A stretch of 64,000 nt of DNA from Petrosia ficiformis (Eukaryota; Porifera; Demospongiae; Haplosclerida; Petrosiidae), in the NCBI GenBank assembly GCA_947044365.1, contig OX345644.1, forward strand, positions 2,863,737-2,927,736. Reading direction: 5' to 3'. Position 1 is the first letter of the stretch. Each line of letters starts with the position of its first letter. Shown here one piece after another: positions 12,101-23,232 of this stretch. The notes under the pieces were generated by a model that was not told where the DNA came from, did no database searches, and saw only the letters and a program-made list of their open reading frames with translations. The position numbers were made by a program, and so were the translations under genes.

Positions 12101-15100
12101 GATTTGAACAAATTTAAAAAATCATCCAAATTTTAATGATTTAAACAAATTGAAAGTGTTTACTTAAGTAGCCTATCAAGTTTCTTTTATGTCTCCTTAG
12201 ATGTTTCACTTGACACACATCAAAAAACTTTTATTAATGTATATTTGAGAATGGTTACTTATTATTATTAATACAAGTACTAATGCATATTTGAGAATGG
12301 TTACTTATTATTATTAATACAAGTACTAATGCATATTTGAGAATGGTTACTTATTATTAATACAAGTGTATTATTATACATACAGGACTACATTGACCAG
12401 AACAGAGAAAGGATATCCTCCTGATATAGTATATATTAAAACTCCTAATTCAATCAAAAAAGACAAAGGTATGTAAAAATAATCGAGAGCTTTCTGTAGC
12501 TAATGTCTTTTCACAGGTATACCAATTCATAATATGGGAGATCCTCAGCCTGTAAATCATCAACCATGGAAAACAACCGAATATTTAAAAACTCGCAAAA
12601 ATGAACTAGTAGATGCAATCACTGATCTTGATTTAAATCATCCGCAAGTTAGTAGAGTCACATGATAACTTAGTGTAGTCACAAAGTAACTTACTATCAG
12701 TCACATGATAATTTAGTATAGTCACATGATAACTTAGTATTTTCACATAATAACTTAGTATAGTCACATGATAACTTAGTGTAGTCACATGATACATGTA
12801 ACTTAGTGTAGTCACATGATAACTTAGTATAGTCACATGATAACTTAGTGTAGTCACATAGTAACTTGGTATCAGTCACATGATAAATTAGTACAGTCAC
12901 ATGACGATTTAGTATAGTCACATGATATCTTAGTATAGTCACATGACATTAGAAGACATACATATACTGGTATCAAAATTTCCACTACTTTTTTAAAATA
13001 ACACAAAGTATTATAAAGCATTTTGTTTAAAGGATCTACATGGATGGGGCTACTAAAGAACTAAATTAAAATTATAACCAACCCCCTCCACACCTCCCTT
13101 TCCGTAACAATAATATACACAATTATGAGATGTAAAATGACATGTAGCACTTTCTTGATACCTACATAAATTAAAGTCTGTTCACATTCACAATGTCCTC
13201 ACTTTATATGTACTATAGTGTATAATTTAATGTCATCAGGTTAAGATTATACTGTAACTCAGTAATGAAGCAATGTATTGAAATTTGACATACAGAAAAA
13301 AAGAACGAGAAGAATAATTATATGAAAATGGCGAAGGTATGAAGATTGTTGGTCATTCTAAACTAATGTTATGAGCATTGTTCTGAGGACAAGGTGAATG
13401 TGAATGACCTTTAATGTACAAAATGACTACATGTAAATAGCAAGTATTTGATTATTTATCATGTCCCTTTCTACATATATACAAGAATATATCTCTTATA
13501 GGATGAGTGTACAAAGTGTTGTTTTAGTATAACAATAATTAATGACCACTTTTAGCTATGGTATTGATAATGTTTGATTAATAGTCATGTAAGATAATAT
13601 CACACTGCAAGCTAATGTATCATATTCTTTTCATATTTGAACAGGATATGTCTACATTTAACGTGATAGGTCACCCACCTAGACACTCTCACCAAGTCTC
13701 TATTCCTCAGCTTCCTTCCTCTTCTCCACTATATCATTCTGATTCTCTTGATTCTCTTGGGGAAGATACGTTAAGTGATGATGAGGAGGATGATGGAGAG
13801 ATAAGAGAAGATGAAGACAGCTTACTAGAGTGAGTTGATACATGTACATATTCAAATGGTGATACCAATTTGGATACAGTCATGCCATAAAGCGTGTGTA
13901 TCTTACTAAACTGGATTGCTTAAACAATAAGAAAATGGTTTGGCCTAACTAGACAGGCAACATTGGTAACTGTGTTTTCAGTATTCATTATGGTGGTTCT
14001 TCAACTTTATATAGCACAATAAAAATATTTCTTGAAAAGAATGCTTCGGCCTGAATATCATTGTGAGTTTAAACAGGGTCATCCTATCTACCTGCAGGTG
14101 TACAAGTATTCTTGATTTACATCCTGATGTAATAGTACCTCCTGTGTTTGGTCCAGCTCTACAGTTGAATGATCAGCTACTTAAATGGGAGGGAGAAGCT
14201 GGAGAGAGAAGAGATGACGTGGGTGATGATGATATTGGTACAAGGGTACTTTTTAAAGCTGGTATTCATGAATCAGTATCTTCACATTTATTATTGGTGA
14301 ACTGTGGTACAGCTGCTGTTTATTATAACTGGAAGGTATGTACACTGTATGTGTATCATTGTACTTATTGTACAGTTCCTTTGGCTGATAAATGTGTGTG
14401 TGTGTGTGTGTGTGCGTGCGTGCATGCATGCATATGTCTAGTGTTTTAGTTTGAACACTTTTAGTTATAGTATGACTACTTTATCAAGCTGCATGTGTAT
14501 GTTATAGTTTAATTAACTAAAATAATTTCAGGCTTAGTTATAGTTATAATTAACTAAAACAACACTAGTATGTGCATGTGTGTGTGTTTCTTGTGTGCAT
14601 TATGTATTTTCAATTTTGTTTTTCAGAGGGTCTCTAGACCTAATCCATTAGGTACAGTATTAGCTGGTAAAACTCAACGATTCTATTTCGACACAAGAGG
14701 AGGTGAGTGAAACATTTGTCGTACCAATTCAAGGTCATTCATAAGACTGCTTTTTCATCTTTTTACAACATTCAGGAGTTCTTTCTCCTGGACACAGCTT
14801 GTCCATTTCCTTCACATTCAAGTCACCTAATGTTGGTATATATACAGAAACATGGTCAATAGAGACCAGTCCTCTACTGTGTGGAGGTAGGAATATCACA
14901 GTGACTCTTAAAGGAATTGCATTTCAGCAGGACATATACAAAACAAAAAGAGAGCAAATTGAGGTTAGAGAAGAAATGAATTCTTAAATACGTAGTAATA
15001 ATAAGTAATAATATAAACCTTCAGAGAGACTTGACTCACAAAATGGCTGTAACGACTGCTAAAAGACTTGTAGATAAGATGGTGGATTCAATACACACTC

Positions 15101-17330
15101 CTCCTCGTGTCCAGTCTCCATTACCTACCAGCATACCAGTCAGTGAATCTATTTACTATCTACTTGTACAGTATACATGTGTATTTGTCTGTCCTGTCTA
15201 TCCATCCATTCATATATCTGTTTGACTGTTTAATTCATCATTCTATCCCCATTCCCATTCCATCTGTCTGTGCAATCCATTCATCTACATGCAGTTCATC
15301 AATCCATTTTTCCATCTCCATTCATCTGTCCATCCACCCATCCACCATTTATCTGTTCCTTCATCAATCCATTATTCCATGATTTCCATCTCCATTCAAT
15401 TTTCCATCCACCCATCCATCATCTATTCATTTGCCCATCCATCCATTCATTTGTTCTATTCATTACTCCATTCATTTGTTCATCCACCCATCCATCCATT
15501 TATCTGCTCCTTCATCAATCCATCAATCTCCATTCAATTGTCCATCCACCCATCTATCCATTTATCTGATCCTTCATCAATCCATTATTCCATCTCTATT
15601 TACTTGTCCATCCATCCATAAATTTGTTCCATTCATTACTCCATTCATTTGTTCCATCCTCCATCCAACCATCTATTTATCTGCACATTATATGCATCTA
15701 CTTAACATGACACATGTCATAATTTAAATATCATTAATTAATTGGTTTAGGAGGAAACCAAGTTTCTTTCCAGAAACAAAGGAGTGAGTTAATAATCTTT
15801 CACAAATATAAAATCATAATTTCTTTTTTCACTTTACACAGGTATACTATGACTACAATACAGTACAACTATTAAAGAAATTGTATACTAATGTCCTTCA
15901 GCCATCAACAGAACACACAGAACTGTCTGAAAATGGCAGCAAAACAGAAGGAAAAAAAGTTGAAGAAAAGACAAAGAAAGAGAAAGGAAGTAAAGATAAG
16001 GGAAAACCTGGAAAAACAGGAGTGAAAGAGGAGGTTACCAAGGAAGTACCCACCATTGGTGAGTAGTATTGTTTTAGTATAACCAGGCCTGGGATGATTA
16101 ATCAATTAATCAATCGATATTGAAAATTCTTCTGATTATTTTTTTGATTGTAAGTCTGTGATATTAATTATGGTAATTATTCCAAAAGACATACTTTTAA
16201 AGCATGCAACAACAAATAATGTACAATGTCAATATGTAAGTGACACAGGAAGCATTTTTGATCATCAAATGGGAAGAGTTTCCTGTATTAATGGACCTAA
16301 TTACTTCCACTGATTTTTTATTGATTTTCAAGTTAGCGATTTCAAAATGTCAGCCAATTCCCGGCACTAAGTATAACTTTAATAAGCACATTATAGTTGC
16401 CTAGTTTCTCAAAAGTTATAGTTAATAAACTAAAAGGTTAATTGCATGTACACATAAAGGATTAGTTTTTGTTAACTAACTAAAATTAAGTGCACATTAT
16501 TAGCCAATTTTCATTTATAGTAATAATAGTAGACCTGTAATTAGTTAATGTTTAATTTACAGGGTTTCATGTTGAGGGCATTAGTCCTCTTGCTAAAGTT
16601 TTGCCCCCCTTGGCCAATATGCACACTACCATAACCCTGTAAGCTCATTTTGCCCCCCTTGGTAAATTTTCCAAATGAAGGCCTGATTTAACTATAAAAC
16701 TCACAATGCTTTACTAAAAGGGGTTTTAAGTATATGGTTAACTAAAACAATACCAATATTATCTAGAGGTTGAACACATTTTGGTGCAGTATCTGTTATG
16801 TACGTACATTACATTTTCAGATGTGACTCCAACAGTTGAAATTGATATTCCTCCTTGGGACTTGTCATTGGACACACTGCAGAAGGTACAGTTAGGAATA
16901 ATCTGTGTACTACATGTACCGCAAACCACACCCTCTGGAAGACAATGTACTATTAAATAGTACATTGTCTTGCAGAGGGTGTGGTTTACAGACGAAATAA
17001 ACTGATCCAAGTGAAGTGAAAATCCTAGTATTACACAGTGCATACTATTACGTATTGTGTACGCTATTGGTACATGTAAACACATATAGATATTATAAAT
17101 CTGAAATGTCAAATCATACATGTACACATGTGGCATGATGTGATTAAGTACATGTGCATAATGGAGTCAAACTGAGGATATTATCACTAATTATCAACTA
17201 CAATACTATTTTAGTTGTTCTGTTCTTAATTATTATCAGATATGATAATATAGATGCTACAGTAGTGTATTCTTATGAATTTGATCGTTATAATAATCTA
17301 TATAATCATAATGGTGTCTGTCTAGTAATA

Positions 17331-17382
<52 letters not shown>

Positions 17383-20300
17383 CATTTTAGTTGATATTGG
17401 GTATTGAAGATGATGAACGAAGAGAAGAGAAGCTAACCAAACTAAATGAAGCTATTGAGAGTCTTTCTCTTCCTCCACCAGAAATACAAGGGGCTACAAA
17501 CTACATCACAATGTCAGTAACTATAATAATGTGTTATAATAAATGGATGGATGAAATATGAGTAAATTCAGCTAAGTAGACTAAGCAATATTGTGATTGA
17601 AGATTGAAGATATATACATGTTAGATTGAATGGATGGATAGATGAATTGTGGATGGATACAGGATGATATATCAATGATTTTATGGATGGATGAATGATG
17701 GATTGATGAGAATGGATGGATGGATTGATGAGAATGGATGCATTGATGGATCAATCCATGTGTAATAATTGCAGGAGAGTTACTGATTGATAGATGGATG
17801 GATATTCACTAACTATACAAGTAAATATGAACAAGACAACATTGAATTTTTTAGATACTCACTGTTATGTGAAGCCATAGATCAGATAGCAGGAACTGGT
17901 GAACACCTTCGCAAAGTCATGGGACTCCCGTTAAAAGATATGGGACTTACCAAAGACGAAACTGCATCTGAAGTAGAGCCTCAAGTTCCAAGTCAACCAG
18001 ATTCTCCAGGTACAAGCTAGAAGTATAATTAAGTGAGCCCCATTTACGCTGGAACATCAAACCAGTTAATGTTTTTTGAAGTTGAACTGTTTCAAACCAC
18101 CTCCTAATGTCAAAACCAGTTTTTAAACCAATTTAAAGTGTGTTTCGCTAGCCAACTTTATTTTAACTGGTCAGTGAATAGGGGCTATGGTTGCTTGAGC
18201 TGTTGAAGATCACATTGTTTTTATTATTACTTTCAAGCAATATGGCAGCTAGCCTCTGTTTGATCATCAGAGATTAACAAACAATAATACTTATATAAGT
18301 AATGTCTTTTATCATCATTTTACGTTTTAATCAGCACATGGTGGAAAGAAAGATCAGGGGAAGAAAGGAGGAAAGGGTAAAGAAACTGCAAAAGAGAAAG
18401 AAAAAAGGGTAAGTTAAATTTTAAAGAGTAGGTATTATAATTCTAATATCATTATTTCCTTAGCCTCCTAGTAAGAAAGGTAATGTTCCAAAAAAAGGAA
18501 GTGGTAAGTTACATTGTTCATATTTGGAGAGGAAAAATAACTTTCTTTGTGTACTTTAGTTAAAACAGGTACTAAAGCATTATCAAAGACATCCTCTCCT
18601 GAGGTATGATATCATTACTCACAATGACTATAGTCTGTTCACATTCATGATGTCCTCAAAATATTATGATATGATATGTAATGTATAGATTAATGTCACA
18701 AGGTTAATACATGATTATACTGTAATGAAGTAATGGATTGAAATTTGACATACACAAAAAAAAAAAACGGGAAGGACTATTATATGAAAATGGTACAGGT
18801 GAAAAGATTGTTAGTCATTCCAAACTAAAGTTATGAACATTTTTCTGATGTCATGGTGAACATGAATGACCTTTAGTCAGTCTCTTATGATGTGTCTTCA
18901 CCATCCTTATCAGGCAATCTTCTGTTCTTTTATGTGGTTCATTATATAGACTGTATCTTGTTTTATGAGTACTTCTATAGTTAATAACGATAGCAGTCTT
19001 TCACGATCTTAGTCTCTTGATGAGTTGATCAGATCATTTCCAGAAGTTTATTAGAAAATTAGTAGCTCCACACAGTGTTTCAGCCTCATATGATGGTCTC
19101 CTATTATGTAATTCTTCAGCCTCAAGGGGCAGTCCACCCAGTGAGGCTGAAAAAGAAACAATAGATTTTTACTACAAGTCTTTTAAAAATTCTATTGTTT
19201 TTTTGTTCATCCTCATTGGCCATATAAATCTATTGTTGCTTTTTAGCTCCTGTTATAAATCTATTGTTTCTTGTTCGGCCTCATTGTTTTGTTTTTATAA
19301 TCCTATTGTTTCTTAATCAGCCTCATTAGCCATTCTTCTATTGTTTTTAATGTTCTTTACTGAGCCTCACTGGATGTATTTTATAATGCTAATCAAGCCT
19401 TATTGGCCAGTCTTCTTATGTAAATCTATTGTTTCTTGTTGGGCCTCATTGTTTTGTTTTTTTTTAATAATTGTATTGTTTCTTAATCAGCCTCATTAGC
19501 CATTCTTCTATTGTTTCTAGTGTTTTTTTACTGAGCCTCACTGGATGTATTTTTATAATGCTAATCAGCCTTATTGGCCAGTCTTTTTATTGTTTGGCCT
19601 CATTGTTTAGTTTTTTTATAATCCTATTGTTTCTTAATCAGCCTCATTAGCCATTCTATTGTTTCTAATGTTCTTTACTGAGCCTCACTGGATGTATTTT
19701 ATAATGCTAATCAGCCTTATTGGCCAGTCTTTTTATTGTTTGGCCTCATTGTTTAGTTTTTTTATAATCCTATTGTTTCTTAATCAGCATTATTGGCCAG
19801 TCTTCTTATATAATGTATTGTTGGATTTTAGTTCTGTTATAAATCTATTGTTTCTTGTTCAGCCACACAGAATTGTCTTTGTACAATCCTATTGTTTCTT
19901 AATTGACCTCATTGCCCAGTCATCTTCTAATATAAAGCTAAGCTCCTGTTATATATCTATTATTTCTTGCTCAGCCACACAGAATTGTCTTTGTACAATC
20001 CTATTGTTTCTTAATTGACCTCATTGGCCAGTCATCTTCTAATATAAAGCTAAGCTCCTGCTATAAGTATATTGTTTCTTGTCCAGCCTCACTGAATGGT
20101 CTTTGTATAATCCTATTGTTTGACTGTTGTACAAGTATAATCCTCATAGGCAAAGGTGTGGAAACATTGAGTCAACAACCGAACATATTGACCTATTTTC
20201 ACTACTCTTGTCCTGCTCCCATATACAGTTCAGTTTCAATTTACCAGACATTCACTATATTTATCATACAGTGTCCTGCATGACCTCCTTAACAATCAAA

Positions 20301-21481
20301 TTCATTGTGTACGTATTATGATGTACATGTATTATTTATTCAGCCTCATTTGATGTTTCTTAAAATAATATACTTACCTATTCTCAGCTATTGTTTCCAC
20401 ATCTCTTCAACAATGAGATGATCTCTGATTGTATAGCATACATGTATTATTTATTAAAAGCCTCACCAGATGGTCTCTTATTAAAGTTCTATTGTTTCTA
20501 TTGAGCCTCACCAGTTCAAGTACAGAGTTTGTTTAATCTAAAATAGCTTTAATGTATAACTATTCTTTTAGTCAACCTCTATTTCTTGTTTAGCCTGACA
20601 AATCAACTACTGGAAGTAAGGAGAATACAACAGTATCTAAAATACCTGATGTTGATCCTGTACTGAATGAGAAATATAAGCAGAATCTATACTCAATGGT
20701 ATGAAAGAATGCTGCGGATGTATAGTAATTTATTATCAATATCATCATATACCAAGGCTTTGTGGGGCAAGCGCAACGCATCAGATTTTTCTCCTGCTGC
20801 TTCTAAGTTTCCATGCTGTTCAGGCTGTGTAATTTTTTTTTAAATTATTATGTCATGGATAGATATGCGTATGAGCAGACATCGAACTCAGAAGGCTACA
20901 CTTGTCTCAGTACCTTTAGTTATTATATGGTTTGTGGCTAATAGCATACTATCTCTGTATGACCTCAAGATATCTTGTATAAAAGAAAAATATATTCAGT
21001 GGAGTTTTTTATTGAGCCTTACTAACATGGTAGAATTTTCTTTATTAATAAAAACTGAGCGTTTCAACCAGAACGTCTTCTTCAGCAGAAAAATATAATA
21101 TGCTTACATAATTAATTAAGCAGTGCTGTTTCTATAACTATAACCAAACCCCCAGCATCATGGCTTTTAGTTAAGTAATTAAAGCATATAGTTTTTTTCT
21201 ATAGTATAATACAATTATTGTCATTCAGTGACAGAATTGACATTATATCAGTGAGGGAATGTATATGAATGATAACAGATCAATCAATAGACTATATTCA
21301 TGATAATGATTAGTGTCACATTCTTCATTCCATATTTGGATTTATTCTCATTAATTTTGTTGCAATGAATTTAAATTGTAGTCCATCTTTAAAATACACT
21401 TTCTCATATCTCAAATACATACAGGTCTACTTTATCTTGGGCTCTACAATTGAGCAAATGGAAGGATTAATAAATTTATAA
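6143..21481 (+). CDS. MYCBPAP: MYCBP-associated protein, ciliary/sperm-tail central apparatus protein
   Basis: Twenty-six in-phase exons give 930 aa, close to the vertebrate length of about 950: 6143-6343, 6851-6966, 7770-7828, 8095-8201, 8261-8353, 8424-8499, 9006-9075, 9927-9973, 10033-10096, 12386-12468, 12517-12647, 13645-13829, 14098-14335, 14627-14702, 14776-14963, 15025-15138, 15751-15783, 15842-16058, 16821-16885, 17391-17512, 17822-18009, 18335-18408, 18464-18503, 18560-18603, 20594-20698, 21425-21481. Family landmarks are VGSEFWRPQ, then TRTEKGYPPDIV, the segment VFGPALQLNDQLLKW, and FYFDTRGGVLSPGHS followed by GIYTETWSIET (an ASH/MSP-type beta domain). A Lys/Gly-rich low-complexity stretch lies near residues 825-880. 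MYCBPAP is known as a central-apparatus-associated protein needed for sperm tails and cilia. Some small exons (8, 17, 23, 24) rest on phase and weak resemblance. Confidence 0.85.
7085..7690 (+). repeat. Minisatellite in MYCBPAP intron 2
   Basis: Tandem array built from TCTATTCATTCATCATC, CATTTGTTGG and CATTCCTTGG blocks. All three forward frames stay open because the repeat lacks stops. These open frames are not genes. Confidence 0.9.
8570..8865 (+). repeat. GA/GACA-rich simple repeat
   Basis: Degenerate GAGAGACAGACAGAGA tracts in MYCBPAP intron 6. No coding signal. Confidence 0.85.
9110..9900 (+). repeat. Two dispersed intronic repeats (MYCBPAP intron 7)
   Basis: 9110-9235 is an AACTAAAACCCCTTTTAGTA-type palindromic repeat, also seen near 14440, 16370, 29985, 38890, 39700, 43190 and 55780. 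9640-9880 is an inverted relative of the 3120-3600 and 58490-58650 sequences (GACCAGTG, GAGAGGTAGTTAATTCAT). No gene signal. Confidence 0.55.
10261..12155 (+). repeat. 1.9-kb array of short palindromes
   Basis: Dozens of units of about 35-38 bp in MYCBPAP intron 9. Each carries TCATCCAAAAATGGATGA (self-complementary arms around AAAAAT) separated by spacers such as AACAAATTAAAAGA, AACAAATTTTAAAA and ATGTAATTTGAAAA. Spacer types recur in ordered groups, so there is higher-order structure. Early units use the fully palindromic CATCCAAATTTGGATG. Confidence 0.95.
12232..12366 (+). repeat. 46-bp tandem repeat, three copies
   Basis: TATTTGAGAATGGTTACTTA followed by a TTATTA tract and TACAAGTACTAATG is repeated just before MYCBPAP exon 10. 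Confidence 0.85.
12648..12945 (+). repeat. 21-bp minisatellite starting at a splice donor
   Basis: About 14 units of TTAGTATAGTCACATGATAAC. The first unit begins at the GTTAGT donor of MYCBPAP exon 11. Confidence 0.9.
13176..13415 (+). mobile_element. Family B MITE-like element
   Basis: About 250-bp element starting GTCTGTTCACATTCAC and ending GTGAATGACCTTTA, with imperfect terminal inverted repeats. At least ten relatives are in this window. Confidence 0.7.
15180..15690 (+). repeat. TCCATCCAT-rich minisatellite in MYCBPAP intron 16
   Basis: Degenerate blocks CATTCATTTGTTC, CCATCCACCCATCCATC and CTTCATCAATCCAT. Open frames here are repeat artefacts. Confidence 0.85.
16100..16345. repeat. 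Dispersed repeat, copy 2 (partner at 20-185)
   Basis: Reverse complement of the left-edge repeat. It begins with TTAATCAATTAATCAATCGA and lies in MYCBPAP intron 18. Confidence 0.6.
16923..16992. repeat. Hairpin-forming inverted repeat
   Basis: CAAACCACACCCTCTG at the left and CAGAGGGTGTGGTTT at the right enclose complementary AAGACAATGTACTA and TAGTACATTGTCTT arms with a loop of a few bases. It lies in MYCBPAP intron 19, 37 bp past the exon. Confidence 0.9.
17330..17385 (+). repeat. (TAA)n microsatellite
   Basis: Uninterrupted AATAAT run that ends just before the acceptor of MYCBPAP exon 20. Confidence 0.95.
17590..17805 (+). repeat. GGAT-rich simple repeat
   Basis: ATGGATGGATTGATGAGA blocks filling most of MYCBPAP intron 20. 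Confidence 0.8.
18631..18876 (+). mobile_element. Family B MITE-like element
   Basis: Starts TAGTCTGTTCACATTCATGA and ends GAACATGAATGACCTTTAG. Full-length copy in MYCBPAP intron 24. Confidence 0.7.
19080..20593 (+). repeat. Array of acceptor-like units ahead of MYCBPAP exon 25
   Basis: Many degenerate units of about 40-60 bp with TATTGTTTCTTGTTCAGCCT at the core, followed by CATTGGCCAGTCTTCT. The real acceptor (TATTTCTTGTTTAG then CCTGAC) looks like one more unit, so the array resembles a string of decoy 3' splice sites. Confidence 0.75.
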
Positions 21482-21578
21482 CACTCATTATCACAAAATA
21501 ATAATTATTACAACAGAAATGAACTTAGAAATAATAGTTTTCATGTATTAAAATATATAATTATTATGTTGATATTTA

Positions 21579-22130
21579 TTAGCCAAATCTAATTCCGCTG
21601 TTTCTATAGAAAGTGTCCCTAATGACACATGTACGTGCGAATGCTGACCCTTTGGGGTCCTTTACGAAGTCTTGTATTTTCCATCCGTACTGACAGGAGG
21701 AGAGTACTGGAAACTCAAACTTTTGTTCAGGAGTTAGTAGTTTACGTTTCTTCAAATAAGCATGTCTTCCTTCACCGTGAGCACTTATTCCATTGTATAA
21801 TAAAGATTTTGTGTTCACTGTTGGAGGTCGCATATCTCTAAACGGTATCTTTTTTCCTTGTTGCAATGAAGTGGGTCGAGACTTTCTATCTTTATTTGTA
21901 GTTTTTGTCTTCAACATTTCATTTTCGATTTTACTGATATTATCAGCAATATTTTCTTTAAACGTTTTTCCTGCAATACTACTACCCTTCTGCTCCTGTT
22001 TCTTCCTGACTGATATATCTTTTGCAAACTGCTTGGAGTATTTTAGTTGCCAAGCAAATCTCAATGCAGCTTCCTTTTGGATATTCTCAACCCAGAAGTT
22101 TTGCTGTTGAGTGTCCATTGCTATTGGCAT
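21579..22130 (-). CDS. SPMIP1: Sperm microtubule inner protein 1 homologue (ATP6V1FNB/SPMIP1)
   Basis: Single-exon 183-aa reading frame. The N-terminal QQQNFWVENIQKEAALRFAW parallels the RQNFWKEEYLREK start recalled for human ATP6V1FNB. The C-terminal half has LLYNGISAHGEGRHAYLKKR, FEFPVLSSCQYGWKIQD and a final RDTFYRNSGIRFG, each with a clear human counterpart. The family consists of luminal microtubule inner proteins of sperm and ciliary doublets. The basic middle (about residues 35-100) is poorly conserved. ATG at 22130 is used, but a second in-frame ATG at 22118 begins MDTQQQNFW and is an equally good start. The stop overlaps an AATAAA signal. It lies tail-to-tail with MYCBPAP (97 bp) and head-to-head with the PIERCE homologue (137 bp). 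Confidence 0.87.
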   Translation of the reverse strand: MPIAMDTQQQNFWVENIQKEAALRFAWQLKYSKQFAKDISVRKKQEQKGSSIAGKTFKENIADNISKIENEMLKTKTTNKDRKSRPTSLQQGKKIPFRDMRPPTVNTKSLLYNGISAHGEGRHAYLKKRKLLTPEQKFEFPVLSSCQYGWKIQDFVKDPKGSAFARTCVIRDTFYRNSGIRFG

Positions 22131-22267
22131 GATTGTTGGTAGAATTTATACAACCCACACACAAACTTGTGACCTTCAATTTCGCAGCAAAATACCCAGG
22201 CGTATATTTCCATGGCTACATCGCGTTTCCTTAGCAACCGATATACAAAATATTTTGGAATTCCATA
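22131..22267. promoter_or_regulatory. Bidirectional SPMIP1/PIERCE promoter with X-box-like motif
   Basis: The 137 bp between the divergent starts include GTTTCCTTAGCAAC at 22225-22238. This fits the RFX X-box half sites (GTNNYY and RRNAAC) with TT instead of AT in the centre. It is 29 bp from the end of the interval next to the PIERCE ATG. Both flanking genes encode axonemal microtubule inner proteins, so RFX control is a reasonable inference. Confidence 0.55.
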
Positions 22268-23094
22268 ATGGCTGAGCATGAGACAGAAAACAATCCAACA
22301 ATTATGGAGGAAGAATTGACGACTTCTGTAGAAGAAAAGAAAACAACGAGAACATCAGAACTATATAGGACCAAAAACCTCCCAGAAAGATTTGATAGAC
22401 CAGGTGTGCATTGTACTAGAGATATATATAATGTATTAGAATATTAATTTTAAACTTATTTGTAGAGTTGATCCAAGGGTACAATACAAAATCAGAACAT
22501 CCAATGTACAGAACTACAGGATCTTTATATGGGTAAGTGTATATATATATGATTATGAATGGTTAATATATTACTATCAGCTAGTGATCACCAAATCACA
22601 AGAGATTTGGTAATACAATACCAGCAAATTGTATATAAACAAAGGGATGAAATTCCCAAAAAATATACATCAGTTCGACTGGCAATTTGCCTTTATCAAC
22701 AAGAAGTGAATATAGCATCAACACAAAACCACAATAAAAAGATAATTTAAGTTTAACACGCCAGTTACTACTAGAAATCAGTATTTAGGAACCATTCTCA
22801 CAATATTGCCATACATTTATCTATCAATACATTTAATAGAGTGCAGCTTGTAACCATGGTAACATCTATAGTAATATAATTATAACTTTCATTCATACAG
22901 TTCTCAAGCACCATCAGTCCACACAGTACCAACAGAATTTCATGGAAAATCTCAAAAATTTTCCAAGGTAATCAACCACTAGTCAAAATCAGTTGTATTA
23001 ATTACATACACCCCTCTTTATACAGGCATTAGGTAGGTTTGGAATGTACAGGAACCATTCCTTAAATACAGCAAAAGACAGGAGCACTGTATAA
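22268..23094 (+). CDS. Piercer of microtubule wall (PIERCE1/2) homologue
   Basis: Four exons, 22268-22403, 22466-22532, 22901-22967 and 23026-23094, give 112 aa. The family layout is present in order: TSELYRTKNLPERFDRPG, then GYNTKSEHPMYRTTGSLYG, then PSVHTVPTEFHGKSQKFSK, and finally FGMYRNHSLNTAKD. It matches human C9orf116 (PIERCE1) and C15orf65 (PIERCE2). These proteins bridge the A-tubule lumen and outer dynein arm docking in ciliary doublets. The short C-terminus, ending a few residues after the MYRNHSLN block, looks more like PIERCE2, but the two paralogues cannot be separated here, so no symbol is given. The gene ends 138 bp tail-to-tail from saccharopine dehydrogenase. Confidence 0.87.
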
Positions 23095-23232
23095 TTAAAA
23101 ACATTTAGACGAAACATTCTTTTTAGAAATAGCAAACAAACGAATAACACAAATTGTCGGTAATTATAAATTCAAATGATCGAAAATAATAATTACAATT
23201 AATATAATATAAAGTGTTTGGTATTATTAATT

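Noticed and set aside
10261..12155. CRISPR-like array
   Set aside because: Repeats and spacers are both repetitive, units are palindromic minisatellites, and the locus is a eukaryotic intron.
22850..22863. GTAACCATGGTAAC, X-box-like palindrome in a PIERCE intron
   Set aside because: Inside a short intron and a plain palindrome; weaker than the promoter sites.
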